Shown here one piece after another: positions 1-14,315 of a stretch of DNA of 64,000 bases. Position numbers and translations under genes: made by a program. Under the pieces are notes generated by a model. It worked only from the letters and a program-made list of their open reading frames with translations. It did no database searches and was not told the DNA's origin. This stretch comes from Podarcis raffonei. Taxonomy: Eukaryota; Chordata; Lepidosauria; Squamata; Lacertidae. Position 1 is the first letter of the stretch. The number at the start of each line of letters is the position of its first letter. The DNA lies in NCBI RefSeq assembly GCF_027172205.1, contig NC_070616.1:12762001-12826000 (forward strand). Direction: 5' to 3'.

Positions 1-294
1 GGAAGCTATTTCCTGGAACACATCATCTGCTTAAAAGGCAGTAACATCTTGACTTTGTGTGTGTGAGAGAGAGAGAGAATGAGATAAATTTGCAATTGTA
101 CAATTATGGCTACTATGTGTAGTTACGTTCCTGACATGACATAAATACTGGTAGATATTGGCTGACCTAACTGGCTGCTTTTTGGCTACTTAAAATTAAC
201 TGGCAGGGGCTGATACGTTCTTGTGTGTTGATGTTACAGGTTTAAGGGCATGTTTGCATGAGAATGTCTCTGCATTATTAGCTGAGTGTGGAGG

Positions 295-405
295 CAGAGG
301 CAACCTGTGTCCCTCCAGATGTTGTTGGGTTACAGTTCCCATCATCTCTAACCATTGGTTGAAGCTGATGACAGCTGGAGTCCAACGGCATCTGTAGGGC
401 CATTC
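295..405. repeat. Palindromic hAT-like MITE, degraded
   Basis: CCCTCCAGATGTTGTTGGGT, CAGTTCCCATCATCTCTAAC and later GAGTCCAACGGCATCT follow the layout of the common lizard family whose arms read CCAGATGTTTTGGACTACAA. Confidence 0.55.
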
Positions 406-1062
406 AAGCATGAAAGCAATAGAAAGACGGTATCGCTGTCCCAACCTGAAATAACTGCAGCAGGGTGCAGGAACCCCCTGTCCTGATGTGAAATGTTGGG
501 CTGCGTGGAAAGCACAACATATTCACAACTATTTTGAAATTTTAATTCTGTTGATGCCTCCCTTAACTTTCAGTAAGTTAGGCTTAAAAATATATTTTAA
601 AATGATCTGGGCCATGATTGTTGTCAGAGGACACATTAACGTAGAAGCCTTGTTTGAAGTTAAACAGGCCTGGTCAGTGTTTTTTCATGGTATCATTTAA
701 ATGTTCTAAGTGAATTGTTGAACTTAGAAAACTTTGGCTGCTTGATTCAGCAAGAGCTGCTAATTTGAGGTCAACGGTTCTGTACATGGCAACTCAAGAG
801 TAAGTCCCACTGTGAGACGTGCTTCGCAGAAGCCTCTGCAACATATAGCCATCCTACACAAACATGTTTGCTACTGAAAGGCTACAAAGTCTGAAACCTC
901 TGGGCTCTGTGGCCATCTCAGTCAGAATCAACATTTGGGGCATGTGGGTTGCATAGGAGTATTCCAATTTGAGGCTGCATTTCTGTTACATTTCAAGCAA
1001 TAGAACAATAAATGAACCCTGGGCCATTGTTGGTTTGTTACATCATTAAATGTTGACTTTAG

Positions 1063-4000
1063 GCCCAAGAAGATGCAGAGAAGCTTCGTTCAGTTGTGAT
1101 GCCCATGGAAAAGGAGATTGCAACTTTGAAAGACAAACTGACAGAGGCTGAAGAAAGGATAAAGGAGCTGGAGGCTTCAAAGGTGGGTGAGGAAAATGTC
1201 CAAAGATCTTGTGTTTGTAAGATTGCAATGGGGTCATCTGCCTTGATACAGGAAACTAATATTTTTCATAGATCGTGCTTCTCAAACATCTTGAAGCGGG
1301 ACCTGCCTGTAAACTTAATATTTCAAGCCCTGTTTTCCTCACTTGTCTTCAGCAGAGGATTGTAGAAAATCTTGTATAGCAGGCAGATCTTGAAAGATAA
1401 GCAAGCAACATGTATTATCTAAGTCTAAAGCTTCAGGCTCTATCTTTCCACAGATAGTAGTGGGGAAGGTATTGTAGAGATGTCAAATTGAACAGGGCAG
1501 AGATGGTTGTGTGGACTAGAGGACTACCAGTATGTTCATTTTGGGATACAGAAATCTTGTATGTATGTGGCCTTTGAGTTGGTGTCCTCTGTGTTCTGAA
1601 CAGCAAAGTAAACATTCCAAGATCTATTTACTGTTCTTTGAATCTAGTTTTTCATCTTGGCAAGTATATGCACTCCTTGCAGATTTGTTAGTTTTTAGCA
1701 TTTTCAGATAGATTTGATTGACTTTGATGCTAGTAAGTTCTAGTGACTTACTAGCTTTCTATTCAAAATGACTAATGATAGTATCTTTAAATGCCGTTGA
1801 GCATTTAATGGCAAATAATAGGAGCTTTGAATTTACAATGGTTGTGTGTGCCACCACAAAAACTTGATGGCAACTATAGAACTGGAGTAAAGGACTCTCA
1901 GTGGAGTTTATTATTCCTAGAAATGTGCTTGAATTCACTAAGTGGCTATAAACTTCAGTCATTTTAGTACAGCAACTGAAGCCAGCTGCATGCATTTCAC
2001 CATAATCTTCCTCTGATTGATTATATACCTTTTTCAGGTTAAAGAACTGAATCATTATTTGGAAGCTGAGAAATCCTGCAGGACCGATCTAGAAATGTAT
2101 GTGGCTGTTCTGAACACTCAGAAATCAGTTCTGCAGGAAGATGCAGAGAAGCTGCGGAAAGAACTTCACGAAGGTGTGAATTCTCCTCTTTGCTAAAAAC
2201 ATAGGAGGTGGCAACAGTAGACCCATGCTTTAGATGAGGAGCGGGCAGCCAGGTGCTTGGGCTGAGCTGCATGCCCACATTGGCTTCCAGAGTGTTCCAC
2301 TTACTTTCCGCACAGTGGTATCATACAGAACGTGGTCTGGGGATCATTAGAGTTTTAATCACAGGGCAGTAAAAAAGGTGGGGATTTGCAGGCAGGGCTT
2401 GTCCCAGACTCCAATTCTGCAGTTATTTTGCATATAGTTAAACTATGGAACTGTCTACCATGGGAGGCAGTGGTGGCTACCCACTTGGATGGCTTTAAAA
2501 CAAATTCATGGAGGATACAGCTATCAATGACTACTAGCCATGATGCCTGGGCTCTGGCTCCACAGTTGGAGGCAGCAATTCTTCTGAGTACCAGTTGATG
2601 GAAACCACAGGAAGAGGAATGTGCTATTGTGTTTGGGTTTCACTTGTGGATTTTCCACAGGCATCTGGTTGGCCACTGTGAAAACAGAATGCTGGACTGG
2701 ATGGACCATCGATGCCAAGAGGCAATGGGGAGGCAGGAGGTGGGCCCCTCCAAGCATGTTAATTGCTTATTTACAGTCAACCAGGGTAGAGCCTAGCCTA
2801 AATCATATAAATGGTGACTCTTGCGAGAGTAAATGCCTACTTTGTTTCTGTGCAAGATGAGCATTTTCTTAGATTTAAGTAAAAAGCTCTAATGTGTGGA
2901 ATAGCAAACAAATGTAACCAGAGTTACTTCGGTGAATGGTGACCATTAAAACCCCAATTCATCATCCTTTTCTGTTTCTGCATAGTCTGCCATCTATTAG
3001 AGCAGGAACGGCAGCAGCACAACCAGCTGAAGCACACCTGGCAAAAGGCCAACGACCAGTTCTTAGAATCGCAGCGTTTGCTGATGAGGGACATGCAGTG
3101 GATGGAAATGGTGCTGACCTCTGAGCAGCTTCGGCAAGTTGAAGAACTGAAGAAGAAAGATCAGGTTGGCGTGTGTGTTGCAATCAAATATTGTTGCCTT
3201 TTTCAGAGTATAATAATTGTGGGCGTTTGGTGACAAGGAGGCTGGAGTGCAAGGATGCGGGGAGCATTTGTTTCTGGGTTTCAAATATTTTTTGACATAC
3301 GTTATTAAGGCAGAAATTGTTTTAAGGAGGTTAGTGTGCATTGGCATGTGTGTGCACATTTACAGTGGTTTAATGTATTGTGTGTATGTATGTGCACCCC
3401 GAGATAGGTGGGCTTCTTTGTTTTTCTTGTATTTGCTGTGTTTGAGACAGATGTTTGTTTGTTTCATAAAATTTATACACTGCTTGATTGTCAAAAAACA
3501 AAACAACCTCAATGTGTTTTATAAAAAGACCTGCTCTGCGTGTATTTGATTTCTCTGTGAAGGAGATCGCTTATTATTCTTAGGTAACACTGAAGCCGAG
3601 TACAGTCCTATCCATAAAAAGGGTAAACATTTTTACATGTTCAATTCCTAAATGACATGTGACGAATATTTGTGAGATGCATGTGACTTGATGCAAATGG
3701 CTCTGCAGCTGGGTTCACTTGCTTGAGTTTTGCGCTTGGTGTGCACTTTCAGTTCTTGCCATGTGCGTGTGACGAGGGGTCTATGGAGATCCTCACGCTC
3801 GGCTCGTAAATGACCTAGGATTTGCAAATACTGGAGGACTATTATAAATACTCAAAATGAATGTGAGCAGAAAGCAAACCTGTTCTTCCCTGCTGCATTA
3901 AACCCACATGTCCCAAAGCTTCCCTATGGTAGAGACCTTTTGCTTCCAGCAGCAGTTTCCCCTCCAGGCAGCCCTTCAGATCATCTGTCATGCAAACCAG

Positions 4001-7000
4001 CTGCTCCATTTGTTTATGCTTGGTGACTTGAAAGGCTGCACTTGGGCTGTGGAATGTGAGCAGAATCAAAGGGGGTGGGTGCCGCTTGCAGTTGGCCATG
4101 CCTGCGTTGAATTTAACTTGCAACAATTCCAGTAGATGCACTTGCATAGTTGAGCACCCCTGCTTCAATTTCTTGCCCCATCCCTGTTTGTTAACACACT
4201 TGTGGTCTGGGCTGAGATCTATGGAGGCCTGATACCATGTGTGACTGATACTAATTGATGGCAGCTGACTTCTAAGCTGATGCAATAGCAGTACGCCTAG
4301 ATCAGGGATGAGGAACCTGCGGTCCTCCAGATGTTACCAAACTCTGACTCCCATCAGCCCTGGCCAGCATTGCTAGTGGTCAGGGATGATGTAGTGCAGC
4401 AACATCTGGAGAGCCAAAGGTTCCCCTTCCCTGATCTAGATGACTAGAGGGTTGTTGTTGTTATAAGCTCCCCTACCCCCAACCTTGCAGGGGGAGCTGA
4501 CTAGATGACCCTTTGGGTACCTTCCAACTCTGTGATTCTATTATTTGTCCACCATTTTGTGATTGTGTTCAGTTGGACCTTAGAGCTCGCAATCATTCAG
4601 TCGTTCAATCCAGAACTTGAGTCATTTTGACACCTAACCCTCCATTTCTCTTTCGATTGCAATATTTTCCTTTGGGACGTGTGTCCCCCCCCCCCCCGTT
4701 CCTTCCCTGCTTAGCAAGGCACTCAGGCGTCACCTGCCACGTTGAAATTCATAATAGTATAGGTGACGCTGAAAGCACATCAAAACACTTCATTGTTTTT
4801 AGGAAGATGAAGAGCAGCGGAAACTTCATAAAAGGAAGGAAGACAAGCAGAAAGGCCCTGATGATGAATCGAAAGTAAGCTCCATCACTCATGATGAATC
4901 CCTTCCGCAGTTCCTTGGTGAAGAGGTAAAGCTGATTTGTTTCCCAAAACGTTATTGATTGTATTTAATTTTAGCAAACGCTACTGATGGCAAAAATCAA
5001 TGGAGACTCCTTGGTAGCCATCTTGGCTTATTCAGACCAATACTACAATGTGTTGAGAGCAAACTGCGACCCCTATCATGGATTCCAGGGTTCAAACCCC
5101 CACTTTGGCCATAAAGCTCACTGGGCCAGTCACTCACTCTCAGCCTAACCTACCTCACAGGGTTATTGCGAGAATAAAATGTGGAAGAGGAGAACTTCAT
5201 ACACCACCTTGAGCTCCTTGGTGGAAAGGTGGTGTTTAAATGTCAACATAAAATAAATAAAATAACCTGTAAGGAGTGTGACACGGCTTGGAGGACAGGA
5301 TGCACTTCACTCTTCAAAGGAACAAAGAACCGTGTTACATGAGGGTAACCCTAAACCCAATACCCCCTGTGGCAGGCAAGTCCTTCACCTTGTTGCAGTA
5401 ACATCTAGGGATATTTTCCATGTGATCCTGTCTTGTCACATGAGTTTTCTCATTCACTGCTACTTACATACATACATAATTTTATTTGTATGCTGCCTTC
5501 CACACCATGCTCAAGCTGGCTTGAAGCATGAAAAAAATCACATAACCACAAGTAGTTATAAACAATAAATAAAACATGAAAATATACACAACCAAACTGA
5601 ACAATTTTCACATAAATCACAATAAGTACTAAAATAAAGTTACAAAAAACCAATAGCAACAACTTCCCGCAACAAACCCGACTCCACCCTAGTCCAAGAG
5701 TCTGCTCAGCAGCCTCAGCTTTTGTAGCTGGAGTCAGTCGGGGACCGCCCTCCCAGGCCAGGTGGGAAAGGCCTGCAAGGCAGGGAGCAGGTCTTCCAGG
5801 ACTCAGCCAAGATGGTCTCCTGCCTCCTCAGCAGCCCCAGCCTTTGTAGCTGGAGTCAGCTTGCTTATCATGTGTTGCCAAACTTGAAGTTTTAGCATGA
5901 TGAATGGTATTCTTGGTGTATGATCTGCCTTTTAAATGTATGGCTATAGTCTAGTAAATGTGAAACAAATGGTGCTGGAGTAAGACAAGACCTAAATGAG
6001 CAGAATGTAATTTTCCTTGGCTTTGCATAAGATTTTGGCAAGAGATACTGCTTGTTGGAAACCACAGGAGGGGAGAGTGCTCTTGTGCACGGGTGTTGCT
6101 TGCTGGTTTCCCTTTGAGGCATCTGGTTGGCCACTGTGACAACAGGATACTGGCCTAGAAGGGCTTCCATTGGCCTGATGTGGCAGGGCTTATCTTACAT
6201 TCTTGGGCCTGTCCTTTTAAAAATAGTTTAACAATTGACAGTTGATAACTATATACTCAACATACTACTCAGCCTACAATGGAATGCAGATGTTTCAGCT
6301 CTTTCCCAGTGAATTCCTACACTATTTTGTTTTTGTTTTTCCTTTTGAAATATTTCTCTCAACCTTTGGGACCTTCCCCCTCTTTTTCGGAATGAAACAT
6401 GAGGCATCAGTTATCCAGCAATTTTCTAAAGCCTTAATGTCACAAAAATTAAATCCTCATCTTAAAACTCTGGTAATATGCACATTAGTAGGGACGCGGG
6501 TGGCGCTGTGGGTTAAACCGCAAAGCCTAGGGCTTGCCGATCAGAAGGTCTGTGGTTCGAATCCGCATGATGGGGTGAGCTCCCACTGCTCGGTCCCTGC
6601 TCCTGCCAACCTAGCAGTTTGAATGCACCTCAAAGTGCAAGTAGATAAATAGGTACCGCTCCGGCGGGAAGGTAAACGGCGTTTCCGTGCGCTGCTATGG
6701 TTCACCAGAAGTGGCTTAGTCATGCTGGCCACATGACCCAGAAGCTGTACACCGGGTCCCTTGGCCAGTAAAGCGAGATGAGCGCCGCAACCCCAGAGTC
6801 GTCCATGACTGGACTTAACTGTCAGGGGTCCCTTTACCTTTTAATATGCACATTAAAGATTTGGATTGCACACAAAACCTGAATTGTAAAGATAATTAAA
6901 TATGGTGTGAAGCCTGAAGTTACTACATGTGAACGCAGAGGAGCTGATTTCCTAAACCAGCCTTTGCCAAACTGGTGCCCTCTAGATGTTTTGGTGGTTC

Positions 7001-10000
7001 CAGCTTGGGCTGATGGAAATTGTAGTCTAATACACCTGCTAGGCACTGGGGTGGTGAAGGCTGCCCTTGTCCTAAACTGGGAAGTTTAAGGTATGTCCAT
7101 GCAGGGTGGCATATGTGGTTCTCACCTGCTGTGCTTTGTGGCTGAGTGGGGATTTGAACCCTGATCTCTGCCAGGTCACTCAGCATAATTCTTGTGGTGG
7201 TGAATCTGAAATACATTCTAGTGATAGGAATTGGCTTTGAATTTGCAAGTTGCACAGTTAGACCCCATTATTTATGCGTTTTAATAAGCAATCTGGTAAA
7301 CAACTGGCTTTGGCTTGAATGTAACCATTGTTCTAAGTTGATCGCCTGGGCGTACTTGCTGTGCTAGTTTTTGTCTTCCTTATCCCTTTTGAAACTGAGT
7401 TGGTTTTAAATTCAGTCACCCTCAGTAGAGCAAAGTCAGTATTTCTCCATATTAAAACGGATAGTTTTACTGGGGCATATTCAGGACTGACGGTCTTTCC
7501 CTTGCTGTCTTGCCTATTCTTCTTTCAGTTGCGTTGTGAAGCAGCAGAACATAATTCTTGTGTCTACGGGAAAAATTCTTTGTTTTAATCCTTTAACTTA
7601 AGGTGGCTGTAAGCCAGTTTTTCATAGGGCATGTTAATAGGATTTACATGGGTTCTTTAAATGAGGTTCCATAATAATTGGCTCCCACCAGCACTAATTG
7701 CCTTCTCTGTGTCTTAGTGAAGTCCTGGTAAGCCACACAAGAGAATTGTGTGCTTGAGGTTTGACGCTTAAGCCCTTAAGACATTTTTATGTTGCTTCGG
7801 CCAGCATGTCGTGCCATATTGCTTCCTGCAAAGGCTATACTGTAGTAAAGTAGGAAGATGGAGTTGTGCAGATGGTTGTAAGCAACACACACACACACAC
7901 AGACCTGCATTCATTACAAAAAGGAGACGTACTGCTACAGGCATGCTTAAAAAGGATGTTCCTTTCAGATTAAGTCCCATGAGCTTGTTCACATGAGAGG
8001 GGCTTTGGGCTCAGTGGTAGAGGGCATGCATTGCATGCAGGTGAAAGTCACATATTCATTCCCCAATGTCATCTCCAGGTGGGGCTGGGAAAGATCCCTT
8101 CCTGAAACCCTGGGAAACCACTGCCAGCCATGTTGACAACCCTGATTGTACATAGACCAACGGTCTGACTTTGTACAACGCTGCTTCCTGTTTGGTTAAA
8201 AAAAATGCTTGAATTCTACTTTAATCCCCAGGCGACAGTCCTGAATTAGCAACCTTCTTAATGCTGTGAAGGAATTATAGGAAATATTAGTCACGTGGAA
8301 TAACAAAACCATTAAAAGATAGAATTGGAAGGGACCCCGAGGGACATCTAGTCCAACCCCCTGCAATGCAGGAATCTTTTTTGCCCAACCTGGGGCTCAA
8401 ACCCACAGCCCTGAGATTAAGAGTCTCATGTTCCACTAACTAGTCGTTTCAGGTTTCTGTTGCTATGTGCTTCAGAGAATTTGGGACTCTACCCACCTCT
8501 GCTGGAGTCATGAGTCTAGTTGGGGGCGAGAGTGTGGGGTGCGGAAGACATTGATCAAAGAGATTTATTTTTCCTCCCCCATATATAATATTGGGATGTT
8601 ATAGGGTTGCCTGATTCACTATAGATGTAGGTCAAACAACCGAAATGCATACGTGAAGTTTCCTAAGGCAAAGTGTGATAGTGGACACTAACTTGTCAGC
8701 CTTTAGAAAGTATTAGACAGACCTGTTCTTCTTCATCTGTTTATTTGTGGCAACTGCCATAACATTTAAACAGAATGTTAGTATTTGTAAATGTAAAATA
8801 CTGCATGAAACCAACAGGAGTTGGCGATTGCTTTTGTGCTCTGCTTGTAGCTTTCCTAGAAGCATCTGGCTAGCAGCTCTCCCAAGTCAAATGCTAAACT
8901 TGGTGAAATTTACAAGGAAAGATCTCTGGCTGAAACTTTTCAGAGCTACTAAAAAATACAAGGAAAGCCTTCTGGATCAGGCCAGTGAACTGGTATTCAA
9001 AAGCATTACTGCCTCCAGCTGTGGAGAGCAGAGCCACCATGACTAGTAGACATTAATAGCCTCCATGAGTTTGTCCAGTCGTCTTTTAAAACCATACAGG
9101 TTGGTGGCCATCCCTGCCTCTGATGGGAGCAGATTCCATTGTTTCACTGTGTGCTGCATGGAGATGGGCTTCCTTTTGTCTGTCCTGAGTCTTCCAAGAT
9201 TCAGCTTCATTGAATGTCCATGATTTCTAGTGTTAACGAGAGAGGGAAGAAAGCTTTTTTCTATCTGCTCTCTCCATGCTCTGCAAAACTTTATAAACTT
9301 CTATCTTACTTGCCTTTCCTCTGAATGAAAAAGTCCCAAACCTTGCAACCTTTCCTCACAGAAATTTGAGGAAAGGTGCCAGTCAGAGTAGACAAGATTG
9401 GTGTAAGGCAGCTTCTTCTCTTCTCAGTTGTAAGCATTGCCTAAGTGTTTTTATCTCTCTCTAGGTGCACATAAACAGTACTCACGGTTCAGTCCACTCA
9501 CTCGACACAGATGCCCTGCTGTCTTCGGGAGAATCTCTCAAGTCAGACAACGACATGTTCAAAGAGGGGCTGCGGAGGGCACAGTCAACGGACAGCTTGG
9601 GAACATCAGGATCCTTGCAGGCCAAAACTCTGGGCTACAACAACAAAGCCAAATCGGCTGGGAATCTTGATGAGTCTGACTTTGGACCCTTAGTTGGGGC
9701 GGACTCTATGTCAGAGAACTTTGACACGGCCTCCCTTGGCTCTCTGCAAATGCCCAGTGGGTTTATGTTAACCAAAGACCAGGAGAAAGCAATCACAGCG
9801 ATGACACCGGAGCAGGAGGAGACAGCATCCCTGCTCTCCAGCATCACACAGAGTGTTGAGAATGCTTACGTATCTCCTAGCGGTTACAGATTAGTTAGTG
9901 AAACAGAGTGGAATCTCCTTCAGAAAGAGGTAAGTTTTGTATCCACCATCTTCCTCCCTCCTGAAGATTGCTGCTGTGGAGGATGGTGCATCCACTAAAT

Positions 10001-13000
10001 ACAAAAAACTGCTCTGCCCTGCCCAGAATCCTTAAACCTCCACCAACACTTGCTGCAGCCGCCATCACAGTGCAGTCTTCTGTGATACTTTGGCATTGTT
10101 TTTGCAGAGTTTCTGCAGCTTCCATGGCAAATGATGACTTTTATGTTCTCCAGGTGCAAAACGCTGGGAACAAGCTGGGCCGGCGTTGCGATATGTGTTC
10201 CAATTATGAGAAACAGTTGCAAGGAATCCAGATCCAGGAGGCAGAAACCAGGGATCAGGTGGGTCCAAGGTTGCTCTCTTCCATGCAAAAGGGTCTTGGT
10301 TCTTAGAAGCTGCTACCAGTTCACTGAGTACTTACTGGGCAGCATAGCTCTCGGCTGCATGGACTTTGGCAGAAGTGAAGCTGGCCAGCCTTCAACCTTT
10401 GAAATGAGAAAATAAAATGATTCCTGGAGTGTCAGACAGAAGCAAAATTTTCACATAGAACTGTTACTATACTTCAGTATAAAGGGGAAGAAATGTTGAC
10501 ACTTGCGGGGTGGGTTTCTGTGGTTCCCAGAATTGCTTCTTTTCTTGTAAAGTATAATTTTACCACTTTCTTTTGAGGGCCACGTCCACATCCCTTTGCA
10601 GTAGTAATGTGTTAGGGGCTGCACCCTGGGGTGGTGTTGGTCAGAAACAAAAGTGGAAGGGGATCAGACTCTTATTCTTGTTCTGCCATCGTCCTTCCCC
10701 CCCGCCTTCTCCTCCAGTGGGCTCCTCAGGGAAGGACAGATCACTTTTGCCAGCGATCTGAACTGATTGCTTGCTAAGTGATCTTCTCTCCTTCCACATG
10801 GCTCCATCTGTCTGGCCTTTCTTCCTCTCCTGTCGTCGTCATCTTCTTCCTCCTGGCTCCCCACCTCTGTAAAATTAGGCCATGGGCTGTATGAAATTAG
10901 GAAGCCATCCTTTCTCACTCTTTATCTTCTACATCGTCTTCTGCATCTGCTTCAACTTTGTTAAATCTGACGTATCTAACATCTCCCTAGCAGTATTCCT
11001 TTATCAGCTGTGTTAATAGTGAAATCAATAATCCACTTCCTCAGATACATTATACAAAGATCTGAAATGCTTAACTTCATTGCTTTGTGGCTGAATGTTT
11101 CACTCTTGCTCAAGTTCTTGTTAGGCTCTTTCTACTTACCAGTTGTTCATAGTTTTTTCCCCTTTTATTTTGTCTCTTACACACAGCATTTTCTTAGTTT
11201 ACCCTGGTGTTAAATGCGTACTTTCTTATGTGCCTTCACTCTGACATTTTAGTGTACATGTATTGCTTGGGAAAGGACAGGAAGCTCAATCGGTTATGTG
11301 GTGTGATTTTTTTACTTGTGAGTTTACTTGCAAGCTTGGTAATCTTTTGTAAGAATTTTCTTCCTTTGTTGTATCTGGTTCCCACCCCCCTCAAAACAGT
11401 AAAAATATATACATTAACAACTCCCTAGCCAAGTCAGCAGAGCACATGGTCAGCATTTCTCTTCTATAATCAATTGACATTTTAAGGGAGAAACCCCACC
11501 TGTGTTGATCTATTTCCTTATTCAACCTTCAGGTTAAAAACTTAGAATCCTCCCTCCTGGAAAAATCTGATAAGATTGCCATTATCACTGGACATTCGAA
11601 ATATCTCACAAACAGCGACCTTTGAGTCTCAGTTCAAGATGTGACTAGTATATCTCTTGGATCATGAGTGTTTCTTGAGTTGTGGTTTCTTATCTGAAAG
11701 GCGGGAATCAATAGATGCATCTTTATCTGAGTCTGAACCCGCCCATCCACTAAACCAACCTGCTGTACTCCAGAGGTTCAGTATGGGCCCTAGTCAGCAT
11801 GGCTGTGGTGGTTGGGGCTGATGGGTGTTGTAGTTCAAAACATCTGGAGGGCACCAGGTCGGGGGACGCTGCACTAAATTAAAACGGGAGGCAGCTGGTT
11901 TCTCAAAGGCTCAGTCTAGACCCAGCTGAGTCCCCAACACCTGGGACCTCTGCTGTCTACATATTGCCCATCTGATAAGGTCTAACCACCTTCTCTTCTG
12001 TGGAAGCCGCAAAGCTGTGGAGCTCTTCCTGTTCTGCATCTCAGCTGCTGATTCCCATGCACAAGTCAAGAACAGGCAAATGAGAATGAGCAGCTGAAGT
12101 GCATCAGGCTTCTGAATCCTCTGTTGCTACTCATAGCAGGGAGAGGAGGGTAAAGGAGGCCTTTGGCTGCATCTGGGCTCAGGCAGGTGTGATCTGGTGG
12201 GTGGAGCGAGTGTTGTGGCCTTTGGGCCTTGTGCAGTTCAAAGACTGCCCCTGCTAAAAATGTGTTGCAGAACAAGAACTTCTGTACTGTAGTACTTTAT
12301 TATTAAAATGTCTTACATAGAGTTGTCTTGCCCCTTCCCTTCTGTGCATAAGCGCCATCAGTTCTACTATTTTGGCAGAGTTGCAACACACACCAGGGGG
12401 GTGGAGCAAAGGGAATCTTCCCTCCTATTGCAAGTGTTACCAGTGTCAAAGCAGTTGTAATAAAAACCTCTTTGCTGCTTGTGCAGAACATAAAGTTTGG
12501 GTGGTTTAGGGCTAGGCGAATCACAAATGAAGCATGACTCAGCCTGTACTTTCAGTCAATATTCTTCTGAGATTCACATTTCTAGAGGTGGGGAGCCTGC
12601 AACCAACCCTCTGGTGTTATTGGGCTTTAGAAGCAGCACTGGCCCTATTGGCTGGGTCCATTGGGAACTGGAGTCCAGCAGCACTTGGAATTCTATAATA
12701 GCTGTAGGTTCCCAATCTCTGTTGTAGAGACCAGGGGCTTGTTTGCAAGATCAGGTTGGCTGAGGTTGAGTTTGTTGACTCGGGGATGGTTTCCTGGATC
12801 GACGATCGTAGAGTTGTAAGGGACCCATAGGATCAACTAGTTCAACCCCCTTCAATGCAGGGATCCCTTCTCCACGTGATCAAGGAGGTCTACAGTGCAC
12901 CCAGTCACAATGCAGCACTCACTTTCTCGTATAATTAATTCACAGGTCACTTGTGGCTGCAGGGAACTCTGCACTCCACCTACCTCTGCACATCAGTGAT

Positions 13001-14252
13001 AACAACTCCGCTATTGTTTGCATGAGAGGTGAGTCAAGAGCCCCTGAGTTTGTGCAGGGGCTCCTTTCCTCTCTTTCAACTCACTTCAGCCTCTGATTCA
13101 CCCCTTGAGTTAAAATTGGAGGTTGAAAAGAGTTTGGGGGTTGTTAACCCAGGGCAGCCTTTTTGCCAACCTGGTGCCCTCCAGATGTTTTGGACTGCAA
13201 CTGCCATCAGCCCAACCCATCTGGAGGGCACCGGGTTGGAGAAAGCTGCCCTTGGTTCATTGATCATGTAGACAAGCCCCTCTGGCAGACAGATTAACTG
13301 CTACCAGATCTTTCAGAGTCTCTCGTGTCCAAAAGTTCAAACTCTTCTTCACATTTAAAATATGTTACACCTCAGCTTTTTTGTGCATAGCTACACCTAC
13401 ATCTAGAAAACTTGGCATACTTGATTTTTGTAGTCTTTACAGAAAGCTTTTGATTTTTTTTGCAGAGAAGAAAAGGCAAGTTGTACAACATTTTGATTAC
13501 AGTTAGGAAAAGAATTTAGAATTCTGTGCAATGAATCAATTGCTGCAGTGTTGGAAAAGGTTGCATCCTATACAGGGAGGCCTTTGGTCACAGCCACTCT
13601 CTCATCAAGAGTGCAAACATTAATTCATGGTGTGTTTTTTTAATCTACGTCAGTCTTGACCCCTCCAGATGTTTTGAACTACAACTCTCATCGGCCAAGG
13701 TATTTGTAAGTTCAGAGCATCTAGAGAACATGAGGTCAGTGGATGCTGATCTACTGGGATAGCTCAATTGGTAGAGCATGAGACTCTTACTCGGAGGGTT
13801 GTGGGTTTGAGCCCCACGTTGAGCAAAAGATTCCTGCATTGCAGGGGTTGGACTAGATGACCCTCGTGGCAGCTTACAACTCTACAATTCTATGATACTG
13901 TTGTTGGACAGTTGTCGTCACCCCACCCCCTTTTAGAAGAAAGGTAATTTATGGTGTGCTCTTGTCCCAACCACATAGGTGAAGAAGCTTCAGGTGATGT
14001 TGAGGCAGGCCAATGACCAACTCGAAAAAACCATGCGAGAGAAACAGGAGCTGGAGGAGTACATGAAACAAAGCACTGAAGATTCAGGAAATCAGGTACA
14101 GAAAAGCTGGAGAGAAGCAAAATCCTAAAGGAAGAGCAGCAGTCTGCAGAAGGGCATCCTAGGCCTGAAGCTTTTTCATTGTACAACCCCAGAGTTCCCT
14201 GGAAGAACAGCTCAAGCTTTTAGCAGAACTGTTTTGAGAGAGAGAGAGAAGT

Positions 14253-14315
<63 letters not shown>

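Noticed and set aside
9930-9998. Extension of the large RABEP1 exon past 9929
   Set aside because: Human homology stops at LLQKE and a consensus donor GTAAGT follows. The extra residues are intron read-through.
13752-13830. Functional tRNA-Lys gene
   Set aside because: The anticodon region and acceptor stem are degraded, and the sequence continues into a SINE linker and CR1-like tail.
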